This document shows, piece by piece, positions 55,456-64,000 of a stretch of DNA of 64,000 bases (the stretch's first letter is position 1; each line of letters starts with the position of its first letter). The position numbers and the translations under genes were made by a program. The stretch covers positions 140,649 to 204,648 of the forward strand of contig CBDBVC010000049.1 in assembly GCA_965212525.1 (NCBI GenBank), given 5' to 3'. The notes under the pieces are model-generated. The model was not told the origin of the DNA. It saw nothing but the letters and a program-made list of their open reading frames with translations, and did no database searches. This DNA is from SZUA-38 sp965212525. GTDB taxonomy: Bacteria > Pseudomonadota > Gammaproteobacteria > Xanthomonadales > SZUA-38.

Positions 55456-56823
55456 TCAGTTTGTTCCTGTCGCTGCCAGGTCCAGCTGTTCACACAGATC
55501 ACTGTCAATCAGTCGCTGCAGCGCGATCTCGCCACTCAGGCTGTCACTATCGATCGTGTAGCTCAGCGTTGCTGAATCGCAATCGGAAAAACTGAGTGTC
55601 GCACTGCCGACCGCTTCGGTTGAGGTCGTGGCTGGGTCATCAAACACGCCACCACTGGTGGCAAAGATGGTCAGATCTGCCGTATCGTCGGCATAATTAC
55701 CCTGAAGTGTCAGCCAGCGGTGATTCATGTCGCCGAGCTTCGTTGCCTGGCCCGGTTCGTAGGTAAACCAGGCGCCGAAGACCAGTGCCTGATCCTCATT
55801 GATATCAAGCATCAGCCCCTGGCCCGCCGTTTCCTGCTCGAACCAGCCGCCAGACAGCCCGACATTGATCTGGAAGGGCGGGTCGGCTTCTTCAAGAATG
55901 ACAACCCTCAGACGATTGGGTGTGAGCGGATAATTGCTGGTGAGCTGACCACCGGTGGTCAATTCGGATTCGTTGAGGTAAATGCGCTTGCCATCGGGAC
56001 TGAGATCAATTCCGTTGGGCATCTGAAAACTGGCCTCAAGGGCAGGGCCATCAACATGGCCGCGTGTGCCATCACCGGCGATGACAGTCAGCTGACCATC
56101 CAGCGTGACCTGATACAACTGGCCGCTGGCGTTGCTGAGCACGTAGAGAACACCATTTCCGAATTCGACATGGCCATTGCCGCCTCCGGGTCTGAACGAG
56201 CCGCCAGGTGTCTGCGCAATCGCCGTGATATTGGCCTGAGGGTCGATACGAGAGATCACCCCGTTATTGAAATTGACGGCATACAGGTTGTCATCCTCAT
56301 CTGCCGTCATGCCATTGGGGCAGGACAGTGATCCACCCTGGGCAAAGACCGTTGTCTGCTGCGTTGTCGCATCAATTCGGTAGATCACATTGTTACCACA
56401 ACCGGCTGCGAACAGGTTTCCAGCCGAATCGAAGGCCAGTCCGATCACACCACCGGCCAGACCAGTGGCATACACCGACGTATTGCCCTCGGGATCAACG
56501 CGGACTACCTGGCCCAGTTGATTATTGGACTGGTACAGATTGCCGTCATCATCAAAGGTGTTGCCCGTCGCACCGGCAAAGCCATCGGCGAACACGGATA
56601 CCACACCGTCGGGGGTGATACGCAGCACCTGGCTGCCATTGGACTGCGACAGTGTCGGGCCATAGTTGGCAACAAAAATATTGCCGTTCGGGCCCACAGC
56701 GACATCACCACTGGCATTGAACCCCTGGGCTATGGTTTCCACACGTGGCAGCTCCTGTGCCGAGGCGCACAGGAACAGCCCCATCATCGATAATGCTGCG
56801 AGAGCAGGGTGAACGTGTCTCAT
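55456..56823 (-). CDS. Secreted beta-propeller (NHL/SMP-30 type) with C-terminal GQG domain
   Basis: This 455-residue protein has a signal peptide (LAALSMMGLFLCASAQ). Residues about 25-320 are NHL-like propeller repeats (GFNASGDVAVGPNGNIFVAN, then GATGNTFDDDGNLYQSNNQL, LPNGIDLSPDGKRIYLNES-like). Residues about 325-450 are the GQG domain: SGGWFEQETAGQGLMLDINE, GAWFTYEPG, FATSGGVFDDP, GSATLSFSDC and ALQRLIDSDLC. This is the third copy of that domain in the window, and here it is fused to a propeller. Function unknown, probably binds an extracellular ligand. Confidence 0.86.
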   Translation of the reverse strand: MRHVHPALAALSMMGLFLCASAQELPRVETIAQGFNASGDVAVGPNGNIFVANYGPTLSQSNGSQVLRITPDGVVSVFADGFAGATGNTFDDDGNLYQSNNQLGQVVRVDPEGNTSVYATGLAGGVIGLAFDSAGNLFAAGCGNNVIYRIDATTQQTTVFAQGGSLSCPNGMTADEDDNLYAVNFNNGVISRIDPQANITAIAQTPGGSFRPGGGNGHVEFGNGVLYVLSNASGQLYQVTLDGQLTVIAGDGTRGHVDGPALEASFQMPNGIDLSPDGKRIYLNESELTTGGQLTSNYPLTPNRLRVVILEEADPPFQINVGLSGGWFEQETAGQGLMLDINEDQALVFGAWFTYEPGQATKLGDMNHRWLTLQGNYADDTADLTIFATSGGVFDDPATTSTEAVGSATLSFSDCDSATLSYTIDSDSLSGEIALQRLIDSDLCEQLDLAATGTN

Positions 56824-57030
56824 GTCTGAATTATCCGCAAGTGACTGACTTGCTACGAACTATATCGTATGAACTGGACGGCACAGCCCTTGCCGATGCG
56901 CTAAATGTTCTTTTTTTCTCTTTCGTGTTCTCAGAGTAGGTCTTTTTGGACTGATGCCTCAAGATTCAGGCTGGATATGATCATCACCTGAATATCAATA
57001 ACATCCTGCAAGGCATTGAAATAATTACTG
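56824..57030. other. Intergenic region
   Basis: About 200 bases between the HxlR gene's end and the start of the propeller gene, both minus strand. It must contain the propeller promoter. Nothing else recognised. Confidence 0.35.
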
Positions 57031-57417
57031 TTATGACTTGCCTGCCTGATCAGGGTCATACAAGCCACCACCGAGGTTCTCATGGCCCCAGTGCATCATC
57101 TGCAACAATACCGGCTCCAGTGCCTTGCCGGCTTCGGTCAAGTCGTAACGGTAGCGGACCGGTCGTTCCTGATAGGGCAGACGGGTGACCAGGTTCCATG
57201 TTCGCAGGCGATTCAGTCGATCAGCCAGAATACTGCTGGTAATACGGCTCACACTCTCTTCCAGTTGCTGAAATGTGTGCTTCTCATGCCACAACAGATC
57301 ACGAATGATCAATAGGGTCCATTTGTCACCGAACAGATCCAGCGTTCGTGAGATCGAACAATCCGATCGGAAATGAGGGTCTGCCGAACTCAGCTCTGGC
57401 ATGGATTCCTGGCTCAT
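57031..57417 (-). CDS. HxlR-family transcriptional regulator
   Basis: This 128-residue winged-helix regulator starts at the ATG at 57417, preceded by GGAG (a GTG lies 12 bases upstream). Family motifs are CSISRTLDLFGDKWTLLIIR, then FQQLEESVSRITSSILADRL and ERPVRYRYDLTEAGKALEPV. The conserved N-terminal Cys is present. It is divergent from the CysK-like gene, and an inverted repeat lies between them. It likely represses itself and its neighbour. Confidence 0.93.
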   Translation of the reverse strand: MSQESMPELSSADPHFRSDCSISRTLDLFGDKWTLLIIRDLLWHEKHTFQQLEESVSRITSSILADRLNRLRTWNLVTRLPYQERPVRYRYDLTEAGKALEPVLLQMMHWGHENLGGGLYDPDQAGKS

Positions 57418-57448
57418 CGTTGTCTCCACAATCTGGACATGAATAGTA

Positions 57449-57469
57449 TAACTTGCGTTTTACAAGTTA
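57449..57469. promoter_or_regulatory. Candidate operator between hxlR-like and cysK-like genes
   Basis: The inverted repeat TAACTTG-N7-CAAGTTA lies 32 bases before the HxlR start and 74 bases before the CysK-like start. A further half-site (GTTACTTG) follows about 12 bases later. It is a fitting binding site for the dimeric HxlR protein, inferred from position and symmetry only. Confidence 0.6.
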
Positions 57470-57542
57470 CAAATCTAAACTGTTACTTGTGATTTGAAAG
57501 TCACTCTGCAAATCCAGTAGTTTCAATAGCTTGAGTAAATCA

Positions 57543-58469
57543 ATGTCAAATACTTTGAGCGCCATTGGCAACACAAGGCTGATATCACTGTCCTCTATCG
57601 TTCCTGAAGATTGTGCGCGCATCAGTATCAAGCTTGAAAGCGATAATCCCACCGGAAGCATGAAAGACCGTATGGCACTGGCCATGATTGAAGCGGCTGA
57701 GTCGGATGGGCGACTGGAACCTGGCGATCGAGTCATCGAGTACACGGCAGGCAGTACTGGCGTCTCGCTGGCGTTTGTCTGTGCACTCAAGGGTTATCCG
57801 CTCAGAATCATCACCTCGGATGCATTCAGTCAGGAAAAACGCAGGCACATGAATGCCTATGGTGCCGAGCTGACTGTTATAAGAAGCGATAACGGAGCAA
57901 TGGATGCCGGCTTGACCCGACGAATGATCGATGCGGCCAGGGCAACCCAGGCTGAGCAGGGCGGTTTTCTGGTCAACCAGCTGGCCAACGCTGACCAGAT
58001 ACCGGCGTATCAGCGTCTGGGCGAAGAGATACTGGCTCAGACCCATGGCAGCGTCGATGCCTTTGTGCAAAGCACAGGTTCCACCGCATCCTGCCAGGGT
58101 GTGTCAAAGGCCCTGCATGCACACAACAAAAACATCCATTGTGTTGCTGTCGAACCGTCCGAATCGGCGGTGCTTTCAGGCGGTGAAACAGGCAGTCACG
58201 GCATGGAGGGTGTCGGTGCCGGGTTTGTCGTGCCCTTGTGGCAACCGGACTCAGTCGATGAAGTGATGACGGTCAGCACGATTGATGCCATGGCCATGTC
58301 ACGCAAGCTTGCCCGTGAAGAAGGCCTGCTGGCGGGTACATCAACCGGTGCCAATCTGGTTGCGGCAATCCTGCTGGGCAGACGACTTGGACCGGATGCC
58401 ACCATAGTCACGCTGATGTGCGATTCGGGCATGAAATACCTGTCAACCGAGCTCTACGGTCAGCGATAG
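57543..58469 (+). CDS. PLP-dependent cysteine synthase-like enzyme
   Basis: This enzyme of about 308 residues is in the CysK/CBS fold-type II family. The PLP lysine is in NPTGSMKDRMA. The EYTAGSTGVSLAF substrate loop (usually TSGNTG) and the QSTGSTASCQGVSKAL phosphate loop (usually GTGGT) are both altered. EEGLLAGTSTGAN near the end is typical. The altered loops suggest it is not a standard O-acetylserine sulfhydrylase. The ATG at 57543 is chosen over an in-frame TTG at 57531. It is divergent from the HxlR gene and probably regulated by it. Confidence 0.87.
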   Translation: MSNTLSAIGNTRLISLSSIVPEDCARISIKLESDNPTGSMKDRMALAMIEAAESDGRLEPGDRVIEYTAGSTGVSLAFVCALKGYPLRIITSDAFSQEKRRHMNAYGAELTVIRSDNGAMDAGLTRRMIDAARATQAEQGGFLVNQLANADQIPAYQRLGEEILAQTHGSVDAFVQSTGSTASCQGVSKALHAHNKNIHCVAVEPSESAVLSGGETGSHGMEGVGAGFVVPLWQPDSVDEVMTVSTIDAMAMSRKLAREEGLLAGTSTGANLVAAILLGRRLGPDATIVTLMCDSGMKYLSTELYGQR

Positions 58470-58882
58470 AAATAGGACAGGCTCTCTGGCAAGTCCTTTC
58501 GCGTGAACTCTTCCTGATACTCCGGATCATAGATCTTGTGCACCGTGTACTTGCCGTGGGTCATCCATTGCTCGGGATCACTGACATTGATCGCGCCCTG
58601 ATGTTCGGTGTAATCCGGGTTGGGCGATATGCCCTGTTCCTGAATCAGGATCTGCCCCCAGGCGAGCCAGCGGCCGTCAATATTGTGATACCAGTAGACT
58701 CGCACCGGCGCCAGATGGAAGAATCGTGGCCGTGTCTTGCCGGAAAACTCGAACACACGACCTTTCACATCATCGAGTGTAATCGGCTGCCTGCGATGTT
58801 TCTCAAGGTCGAAGATATCAGCAGGAAAGCCCTGTTCGGTGGTCATCTGCAGGGTGTCGTTGATCTCCAGTATGCTGCCCAT
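58460..58882 (-). CDS. Uncharacterised 140-residue protein of the GMC/PLD operon
   Basis: This 140-residue protein starts MGSILEINDTLQMTTEQGFP, with no signal peptide. Beta strands such as FFHLAPVRVYWYHNIDGRWL, GQILIQEQGI and HGKYTVHKIYD suggest a small barrel. It is the last gene of the minus-strand operon and lies two bases after the SRPBCC gene. Its end overlaps the plus-strand CysK-like gene by ten bases. Family not recognised. Confidence 0.75.
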   Translation of the reverse strand: MGSILEINDTLQMTTEQGFPADIFDLEKHRRQPITLDDVKGRVFEFSGKTRPRFFHLAPVRVYWYHNIDGRWLAWGQILIQEQGISPNPDYTEHQGAINVSDPEQWMTHGKYTVHKIYDPEYQEEFTRKDLPESLSYFYR

Positions 58883-58884
58883 GG

Positions 58885-59331
58885 TTATGCTCCTTTCAGT
58901 GGAAACCGTTTCTCGAGTTCACGGAAGCCATTCTGATAGAACTCGCTGATGGCGTCGGTGGGGTAGTCAAACGTGGATTCCCACTGCACCAGGCAGGTTT
59001 CATCCAGATCACCTGACATGACCCTCAGTGATGCGTGGTAGTTTTTCACCGCCTCACCCCAGGCTCCCTCGTGCCACTTGTAGCGGTAGTGAAAATCGGC
59101 ATTATCCATTGACACCAGCTGTTCCACGGTTTTTGGCTGACCAGGAAACGTCAGTATTCTGCGCAAATGACGCGTGTTGACCTGTTCGCCTGAGATTTCT
59201 GTCAGCGCAATATCGGGATGCCAGTGGTGTATGGTGTAGAAGCCGCCCACCACATCCCAGACATCGGCCGCACTGGCGCCCAGCGTGACGGTGCGGATCA
59301 CATGCCAGGGCTTGTAGTCAGAATCGTTCAT
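58885..59331 (-). CDS. SRPBCC (START/polyketide-cyclase-like) protein
   Basis: This 148-residue protein begins MNDSDYKPWHVIRTVTLGAS. The pattern VWDVVGGFYTIHHWHPDI, a helix, LRRILTFPG, FHYRYKWHEG and VQWESTFDYP is typical of the helix-grip SRPBCC fold that holds a hydrophobic ligand. It fits between PLD and the unknown gene in the same operon, two bases from the latter. A cyclase or ligand carrier role is plausible; not established. Confidence 0.82.
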   Translation of the reverse strand: MNDSDYKPWHVIRTVTLGASAADVWDVVGGFYTIHHWHPDIALTEISGEQVNTRHLRRILTFPGQPKTVEQLVSMDNADFHYRYKWHEGAWGEAVKNYHASLRVMSGDLDETCLVQWESTFDYPTDAISEFYQNGFRELEKRFPLKGA

Positions 59332-59385
59332 ATCAGTGTCCTCATGATTGCCATGCGATTGCACAGCGTTGAAATACGCGTGAAC

Positions 59386-61062
59386 TCATGATGTGTCACC
59401 CGTTCTACCCAGAGCAACGGCCAGGAAATCCGCCATGGTGCTTCCATGCAGCCAGGACTCTGTCCAGGATGAATCGCCAGCCAGGTGCTCGGCCGGATGC
59501 GACTTCGATTCACGTTCACGCAGCCAGCGCGGCCGCCAGTGAGTGAACAGACGGCAGAATTCAACGAAGTATTCTTCGGCCAGGCGCTGGTCGCCGTGTA
59601 CGATCAGCGAGTTCTCGTCATTATGTGCGGTTGAATTGGTGGAGTAATTGGCCGATCCGGTCACCACCACGCAATCGGGCTGGTCCCAGTCAAACAGCAG
59701 TATCTTGTGATGCACGATCGGGTTGTACAGGTCCCGTTTCAGCTCGGCGAACAGGGCATCTTCCTCGGGTTCATCCGAAAGGGGCGCAGCGCAGGAGACC
59801 ACTTTGGGATGACTCTCGTGTGCGGCATCAAACAGAACACGATCACCACTATCATCATTGCCCCGATAGGCACGATCCACCACACCGAATACCGGCAGTG
59901 AATCGTCCAGAACGGCTTCGATCAGACTGTTGTCCGTCATTCGGAACGTCATGAACAGTCGAGATACGCTGGCCTGTGATGCCAGTTGAGTCAGCCGATC
60001 CAGATCCGGACGGTCCGAGGCACTGTGTGGTGAGAAATAGACTTCCAGCGTGTCGTCGATGATCGTGCCTGCACGATTACTCTCACGCAATCCCTCGTTG
60101 TCATTCTCGAGAACCCTATCAAAATCAGCAAGATAGGCTGCCGCGAGTGCCGGATTGTGAATTATCACGCTTTGATTGGATTGGGAGGAAATGCCACCAT
60201 TGGTGAAGTTGGTGGAGCCGGTGAGTACCGCAAATGGCGTACCATCTGCCTTTTTCCGGACGATGTACTTGTTGTGACTGATACTGACGTGCTCTCGCTT
60301 GTGGACAAACACATCGGCATCGAGCAGTTGCTTAAGGGCATCGGCATTGGGGCCTGGCGATGATTCATCCTTCTCATCGGCACCCCAGTCCAGAGACACG
60401 CGTGCGCGCTTGCCCAGGCCACAAATCGACTCAATCACGCCGGGGTGATCCAGATGATACGCCGCCACATCAAGCAGCATGTCGCCTGAATTCCCGGTCT
60501 GATCAATGAACCGGATGATATTTCTGTCCAGATCCCTGGCCAGCCAGTCCAGTGCCTGCGGGTCATCACCTGGCTGATGTTCCTCACCAAACAGGCGGGC
60601 GTACTCCTGGCTGTCTGACAAGCCCCTGTTGAAATGAACTTCGGGCTGATCCGAACCTGCATCGTGTTCTGGCTCGGTGGTGATGCCGATACTGACAGAC
60701 TCGTCGAGCTCCAGCCTGACTGATCCGGGCCCTCCGCGCACGGGAATGACGGTGTAGGTAAATACAGTCGCCGTTGGCAGACCGTGTTTTTTCGGATCGG
60801 CCGTGATACCAAAATCTCCCCAGATCAGAGACTGTATCGGTGCATCCGATGAATCATACAGGCGTCCCTTGTGCAGTGCTTCGCCTTCGAATCGCAGGGC
60901 ATTGGGCAACCAGATTTCAGATCCATCGCTGCCGGTCCGTTTGATGGCAAAGCCGAGCAGATCGCTCAGTTCTGTCTGCGGCCAGTCCAGTGCAAGACAT
61001 ACCGCATGCTTGCCGCTGATGGCCACGACCGTTCGCCCCTCACTGGTCTGCTTGACACGCAT
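59386..61062 (-). CDS. Phospholipase D-superfamily protein with two HKD motifs
   Basis: This 558-residue protein has two PLD active-site halves: HVSISHNKYIVRKKADG (HxK) followed by TGSTNFT, and NPIVHHKILLFDWDQPD (HHK) followed by TGSANYS. The N-terminal 150 residues are an unassigned beta-rich domain. There is no signal peptide, so it is probably cytoplasmic. I chose the ATG at 61062; the longer reading lies inside the preceding gene. It may cleave a phosphodiester in the operon's substrate, or act as a nuclease. Confidence 0.86.
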   Translation of the reverse strand: MRVKQTSEGRTVVAISGKHAVCLALDWPQTELSDLLGFAIKRTGSDGSEIWLPNALRFEGEALHKGRLYDSSDAPIQSLIWGDFGITADPKKHGLPTATVFTYTVIPVRGGPGSVRLELDESVSIGITTEPEHDAGSDQPEVHFNRGLSDSQEYARLFGEEHQPGDDPQALDWLARDLDRNIIRFIDQTGNSGDMLLDVAAYHLDHPGVIESICGLGKRARVSLDWGADEKDESSPGPNADALKQLLDADVFVHKREHVSISHNKYIVRKKADGTPFAVLTGSTNFTNGGISSQSNQSVIIHNPALAAAYLADFDRVLENDNEGLRESNRAGTIIDDTLEVYFSPHSASDRPDLDRLTQLASQASVSRLFMTFRMTDNSLIEAVLDDSLPVFGVVDRAYRGNDDSGDRVLFDAAHESHPKVVSCAAPLSDEPEEDALFAELKRDLYNPIVHHKILLFDWDQPDCVVVTGSANYSTNSTAHNDENSLIVHGDQRLAEEYFVEFCRLFTHWRPRWLRERESKSHPAEHLAGDSSWTESWLHGSTMADFLAVALGRTGDTS

Positions 61063-61075
61063 CGGTAACTGACCG

Positions 61076-62315
61076 TCAGGACTGCGTTGATGCCATCGAG
61101 GGCCTGACCTTGAGAGTCTTGTCCTGATCCGGCTTGTAGCGGAAGCAGGGCGCGTAGGTGGCACCACCGCCATAGGGCGTACGCATGCGCATCAGGGGGC
61201 GTGCATAGCGTTCCAGTTCGAACATGGTTTCGTAGGCATGAATCAGCCACTGCTGGCCACCGTCAGTCCAGGCCAGTTGCAACTGGTTCAGCAGGATGGT
61301 GTAGGTGGTATCGAACTGATCCATGTAATACCAGACGCGTTCCGACACGTCCTCCTGCTGATAGCCGCCTTCCGGAACCGGTGCCACCGGATACACCTCC
61401 GGGAATTCCAGCGGCCCGATGTCCTCCAGCACCTTGTCCTTTTTGTTCCAGCGGTATTGGCGTTCGGTATACACCTCCAGAAAACGGTAATAATGCGACA
61501 GATCGCCCTTGCTGGCCTCCGGATTGTTTTCCGACCCTTCACCCTGATGCTTGATCGTGTCGACGATGAACCGCACATCGCGCAGATTTCGGGCAATGGT
61601 CCAGGCCAGTGGACCGCTGATCTGATTGTCGGGTGACATGGCAGGCTTCAGCACACGGAAGGCCTCGTAAATCTCATCGTAGAACTCACCGATGGTGGTG
61701 TCATTGGTGAATTCATGCTGCAGAAATCCAGCCTCGTCGCTGACCGGTGTCGAGCTGTCGCTGTAGGGGTGCACAATGGGGACATCGGTCACTGGTCGTT
61801 CAATCCACAGAAAATCGGCCAGTGCCGATTTGGTGAGGCCTGACAACGACACGGTCAGTCCCCTCATGCACGCCACCGGGCAATGAACCCGGGTAAGACG
61901 GCACCGCACTGCCAATCTCGGGCACTTCACCAATCGAGGCCAGCAGATTGCAGACCAGCGACATGTGCAGCATCTCTTCCTGTACCACTTCACGGATGGA
62001 TTTTGCAGCCGGATGCAGGTTGTCCTCTATTGACCAGAGTGAACACAGGTAGGGCGGTATGGTGGCAAACTCGAGCGTCACGGCGGCCTGCAGTGCGCGC
62101 TTCAGGCAGTCAATATGCTGTCCGGTACGGTGGGCCTGGGCCTCCTTGTCAGGCATTTTGACAGCGGCGTCCGCACTCATGGTCTTGAGGATCCTGGTCA
62201 GCTGACTGATCGACAGCTCATCCTTCTCAAGCTGTCGCTGTACATCAACCAGGTTGTCACGGGCGCTGAACACGTCGGATTCACTCTGTTTGCTAGCTGT
62301 TCTCTTGCTGTTCAT
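61076..62315 (-). CDS. Ferritin-like (VioB-type) protein, one frameshift
   Basis: The corrected product is 412 residues. The ferritin-like region is clear: ALQAAVTLEFATIPPYLCSL, then VQEEMLHMSLVCNLLASIG, the di-iron ExxH helices of the iminophenyl-pyruvate-dimer-synthase-like domain. One extra G in the CCCC run (plus strand) at 61860-61863 breaks the frame. Later parts include FYDEIYEAFRVLKPAMSPDN and QLQLAWTDGGQQWLIHAYET. In violacein synthesis VioB has this fold; here the substrate is unknown. It is 14 bases upstream of the PLD gene and 34 bases downstream of the GMC gene. Confidence 0.85.
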
Positions 62316-62349
62316 GGTTTTTCAGCACTCCAGATAGAAGGTCGATGGC

Positions 62350-63925
62350 CTATTTACGGTTGAGCAGATGATCGCCAAGCCGAAAGGCCATGGCAGTCAG
62401 GGTCAGCGTCGGATTGACGGCAGAACCGGTCGGGAACGAGGCATTCGAGCAGACGTACAGGTTGTCCATGTTGTGGACGCGCATGTCGGCATCCAGCACA
62501 CCCAGCTCCGGTGTTTCACTCATGCGGCAGGTGCCGGTCAGATGATGGCCACCCGGGTCCTGTATCTCATACTTGGTGATGTTTTTGTAACCCATGGCAT
62601 TGATGACTTTTTTCATCAGCTTGAGCCAGTTTTCACCGTTGCGGGTCGCGTCTTCGGTTCGGTTGAACTCGATTTTCATCTTCGGCAGCCCAAAGCGATT
62701 CTTGCCCGGTGCCAGCGTCAGACGGTTCTCGAACCGGCCCTTTTCTTCCATGAAGGCCTGCAATTCCTGTTCCCTGGAACCCATAAACAGCTTGTCGATC
62801 TTCGCCCTGGAATAGCCCTTCTGCATCATGCCGGCGATATCAAAGTTCGGTAAGGCCCTGTTCTTGAAGAGAAATATCTTGTTCTGTTTCTGGTATTCCT
62901 CGGTGTCGTAGGTGCGGGACATCAGGGTAGGGAAGTCGTACTCCTGAAACCATTGCTCCTTGTTGTGATTGAGCTTGCCGCGCACCTTGAGCATCGAATG
63001 TGACACCACATAGCGACCGAGCTGATCATGATCATTGCCGATACCCTGTTTCCAGTAACGCGAGGTGGACAGCATCATCAGTTTCGGAGATTCATAGGCG
63101 CCGGCACAGATGATGGTGGTGCCGGCCAGTGCCTGTTTCACTTCACCGGTATCGGCATCGAGGTATTCGACGCCGGCCACGTGTTTCCTGGAGTTGGCCA
63201 TGATGCGGATGGTCGGCGAGTTGGTGCGCACCTCGAAATTGATGTTGCGGCTGTCGTGACGTAGGTCATCCATGATGGTCTGGCCAGAAAAGCGTGAGCC
63301 AAACGGACAGTACTTGCAGGTGCCCGTTGTCAGGCACTTGCGGTAGCGGGCCATCGGCATCTTGCCGGCTTCAATGCCCATCTTCTCGAATCCGCCGATC
63401 ATTTCGCCGTCGGCTGCTGTCCATCGGAATGCCGGCACCGGGTAGGGCGCAGTCTTGCCGATTTCCTGGTTCCACGATTCAGTCACATCACCACAAACCG
63501 GACAGATGATGCTCGGCCTGCTCGTAATAGGGCACCAGTTCATCGTATTCAAACGGCCAGTCACCACCCTCACCGGTGTTGGTGAACAGCTTGAAATCCT
63601 CGGGCTTGTAACGCAGGCACCAACCGCCCCAGTGTACGGTTGAACCGCCGTAAACCATGACGCGCGAACCTTCGACCACAAAATTGTTCTTGCCGGTTGA
63701 CTGGTATTCTCCCGGCTGGTCGGTGGTGTAATCGTAGGCCTTGTGTTCAGATCCATTGGCACGAACCACATAATCCCACCAGGAACGCCGGTTCTTGGCT
63801 TCAACCTCGGGACCTGCCTCAAGCACCAGAATCGATGTGCTGTGGTCATTTTCCAGCAGTCGCTTGGCTATCGTGGATGCCGCCACACCGGATCCGACTA
63901 GCACGTATTCGTATTCGCGAGTCAT
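62350..63925 (-). CDS. GMC-family FAD oxidoreductase, one frameshift
   Basis: The corrected product is 524 residues. It has the FAD motif VGSGVAASTIAKRLLE, YGGSTVHWGGWCLRY, GKMPMARYRKCLTTGTCKYC with FGSRFSG, and the C-terminal GTCRMSETPELGVLDADMRV, then SFPTGSAVNPTLTLTAMAFR with His and Asn catalytic residues. It resembles sugar dehydrogenase FAD subunits. The Cys motif CLTTGTCKYC might bind an iron-sulfur cluster, which is inference. An extra T at 63495-63497 breaks the frame. Its start overlaps the preceding gene (ATGA). Confidence 0.9.
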
Positions 63926-64000
63926 GACTTGCCCCCCTTCGGTTCATAACTGCGGACCCTGGCCCGGATGTTGTAACGTGAGCCGCCGATATAGCCCTTG
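63922..64000 (-). CDS. C-terminal end of an upstream operon gene
   Basis: This is the last 25 codons of a gene running off the right edge, ending RARVRSYEPKGGKS. Its TGA overlaps the GMC gene's ATG (ATGA), so it belongs to the same operon. Position before a GMC dehydrogenase suggests a partner subunit, but the fragment is too short to identify. Confidence 0.6.
   Translation of the reverse strand, partial: KGYIGGSRYNIRARVRSYEPKGGKS

Noticed and set aside
61076..61173. N-terminal extension of the PLD gene into the ferritin-like gene
   Set aside because: The extension is basic and Pro/Arg-rich and lies inside the neighbouring coding frame; the ATG at 61062 gives a plausible start.
1..64000. 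CRISPR arrays, tRNA/rRNA genes, transposases or phage genes
   Set aside because: I looked for regular spaced repeats, tRNA-like cloverleafs and transposase or integrase motifs and saw none; a tRNA scan would settle the tRNA point.

Overview
The window looks like chromosomal DNA of a free-living, probably marine or sediment, gammaproteobacterium. Supporting signs are NADP-type glutamate dehydrogenase, DusB, a DUF349 protein, Acs, agmatine-to-putrescine genes, Shine-Dalgarno-led starts, and many secreted and lipoprotein genes. SBBP/Calx-beta/DUF11 proteins, an ECF sigma factor paired with a TPR kinase, and C-terminal tails ending in a Phe-Glu motif suggest a Wenzhouxiangella/Lysobacterales-like relative, but that placement is inference. 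I see no tRNA, rRNA, CRISPR array, insertion sequence or phage gene.

Layout. 0-13.7 kb is housekeeping on the minus strand: a three-part FAD/cNMP/ferredoxin protein, an S9 peptidase, gdhA, a DUF349 protein, and a tightly overlapped five-gene operon (small secreted protein, aguA, aguB, TraB-type membrane protein, dusB). 13.9-17.9 kb is a plus-strand secreted-protein operon: two proteins sharing a Trp-rich 'GQG' domain, then a DUF1800/DUF1501 pair. 18-26 kb holds rpmJ (type B), acs, a GT2 plus lipid-A-type partner, arsM, an MBL hydrolase and a small Sm-like protein. 26-33 kb is an ECF sigma/TPR kinase pair divergent from a 1.2-kaa SBBP surface protein. 33-45 kb carries an S41-like peptidase, an arylsulfatase, a repeat-rich carbohydrate-binding-type protein, an octaheme cytochrome with TPRs, and a run of small secreted proteins, lipoproteins and an outer-membrane barrel. 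45.5-53.6 kb is an ion/efflux region: a pentameric ligand-gated ion channel translationally coupled to two unknown exported proteins and followed by a Na+/H+ antiporter, then DUF3302, HlyD, an outer-membrane efflux factor and a K+ channel-like protein. 53.8-57.4 kb has an EAL protein, a DUF3313 lipoprotein, a beta-propeller/GQG protein and an HxlR regulator divergent from a CysK-like enzyme. 58.4-64 kb is a minus-strand operon of unknown purpose: (cut-off gene)-GMC oxidoreductase-VioB-like ferritin-like protein-phospholipase D-SRPBCC-unknown.

A technical point affects the whole annotation. Eleven genes are interrupted only by single-base indels, mostly one extra base in a short homopolymer. 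I count 23 events (18 insertions, 5 deletions). After correction every gene has a length divisible by three and a full-length family-like product. I therefore annotate these as single genes with probable sequencing or assembly frameshifts, not as pseudogenes. The events cluster at 15-23, 41-46, 50-51 and 61-64 kb.

The best candidates for an undescribed system are the ion-channel cassette at 46.1-50 kb and the GMC/ferritin/PLD operon at 58.4-64 kb. The GQG domain family, seen three times here, is a good candidate for a new domain definition.
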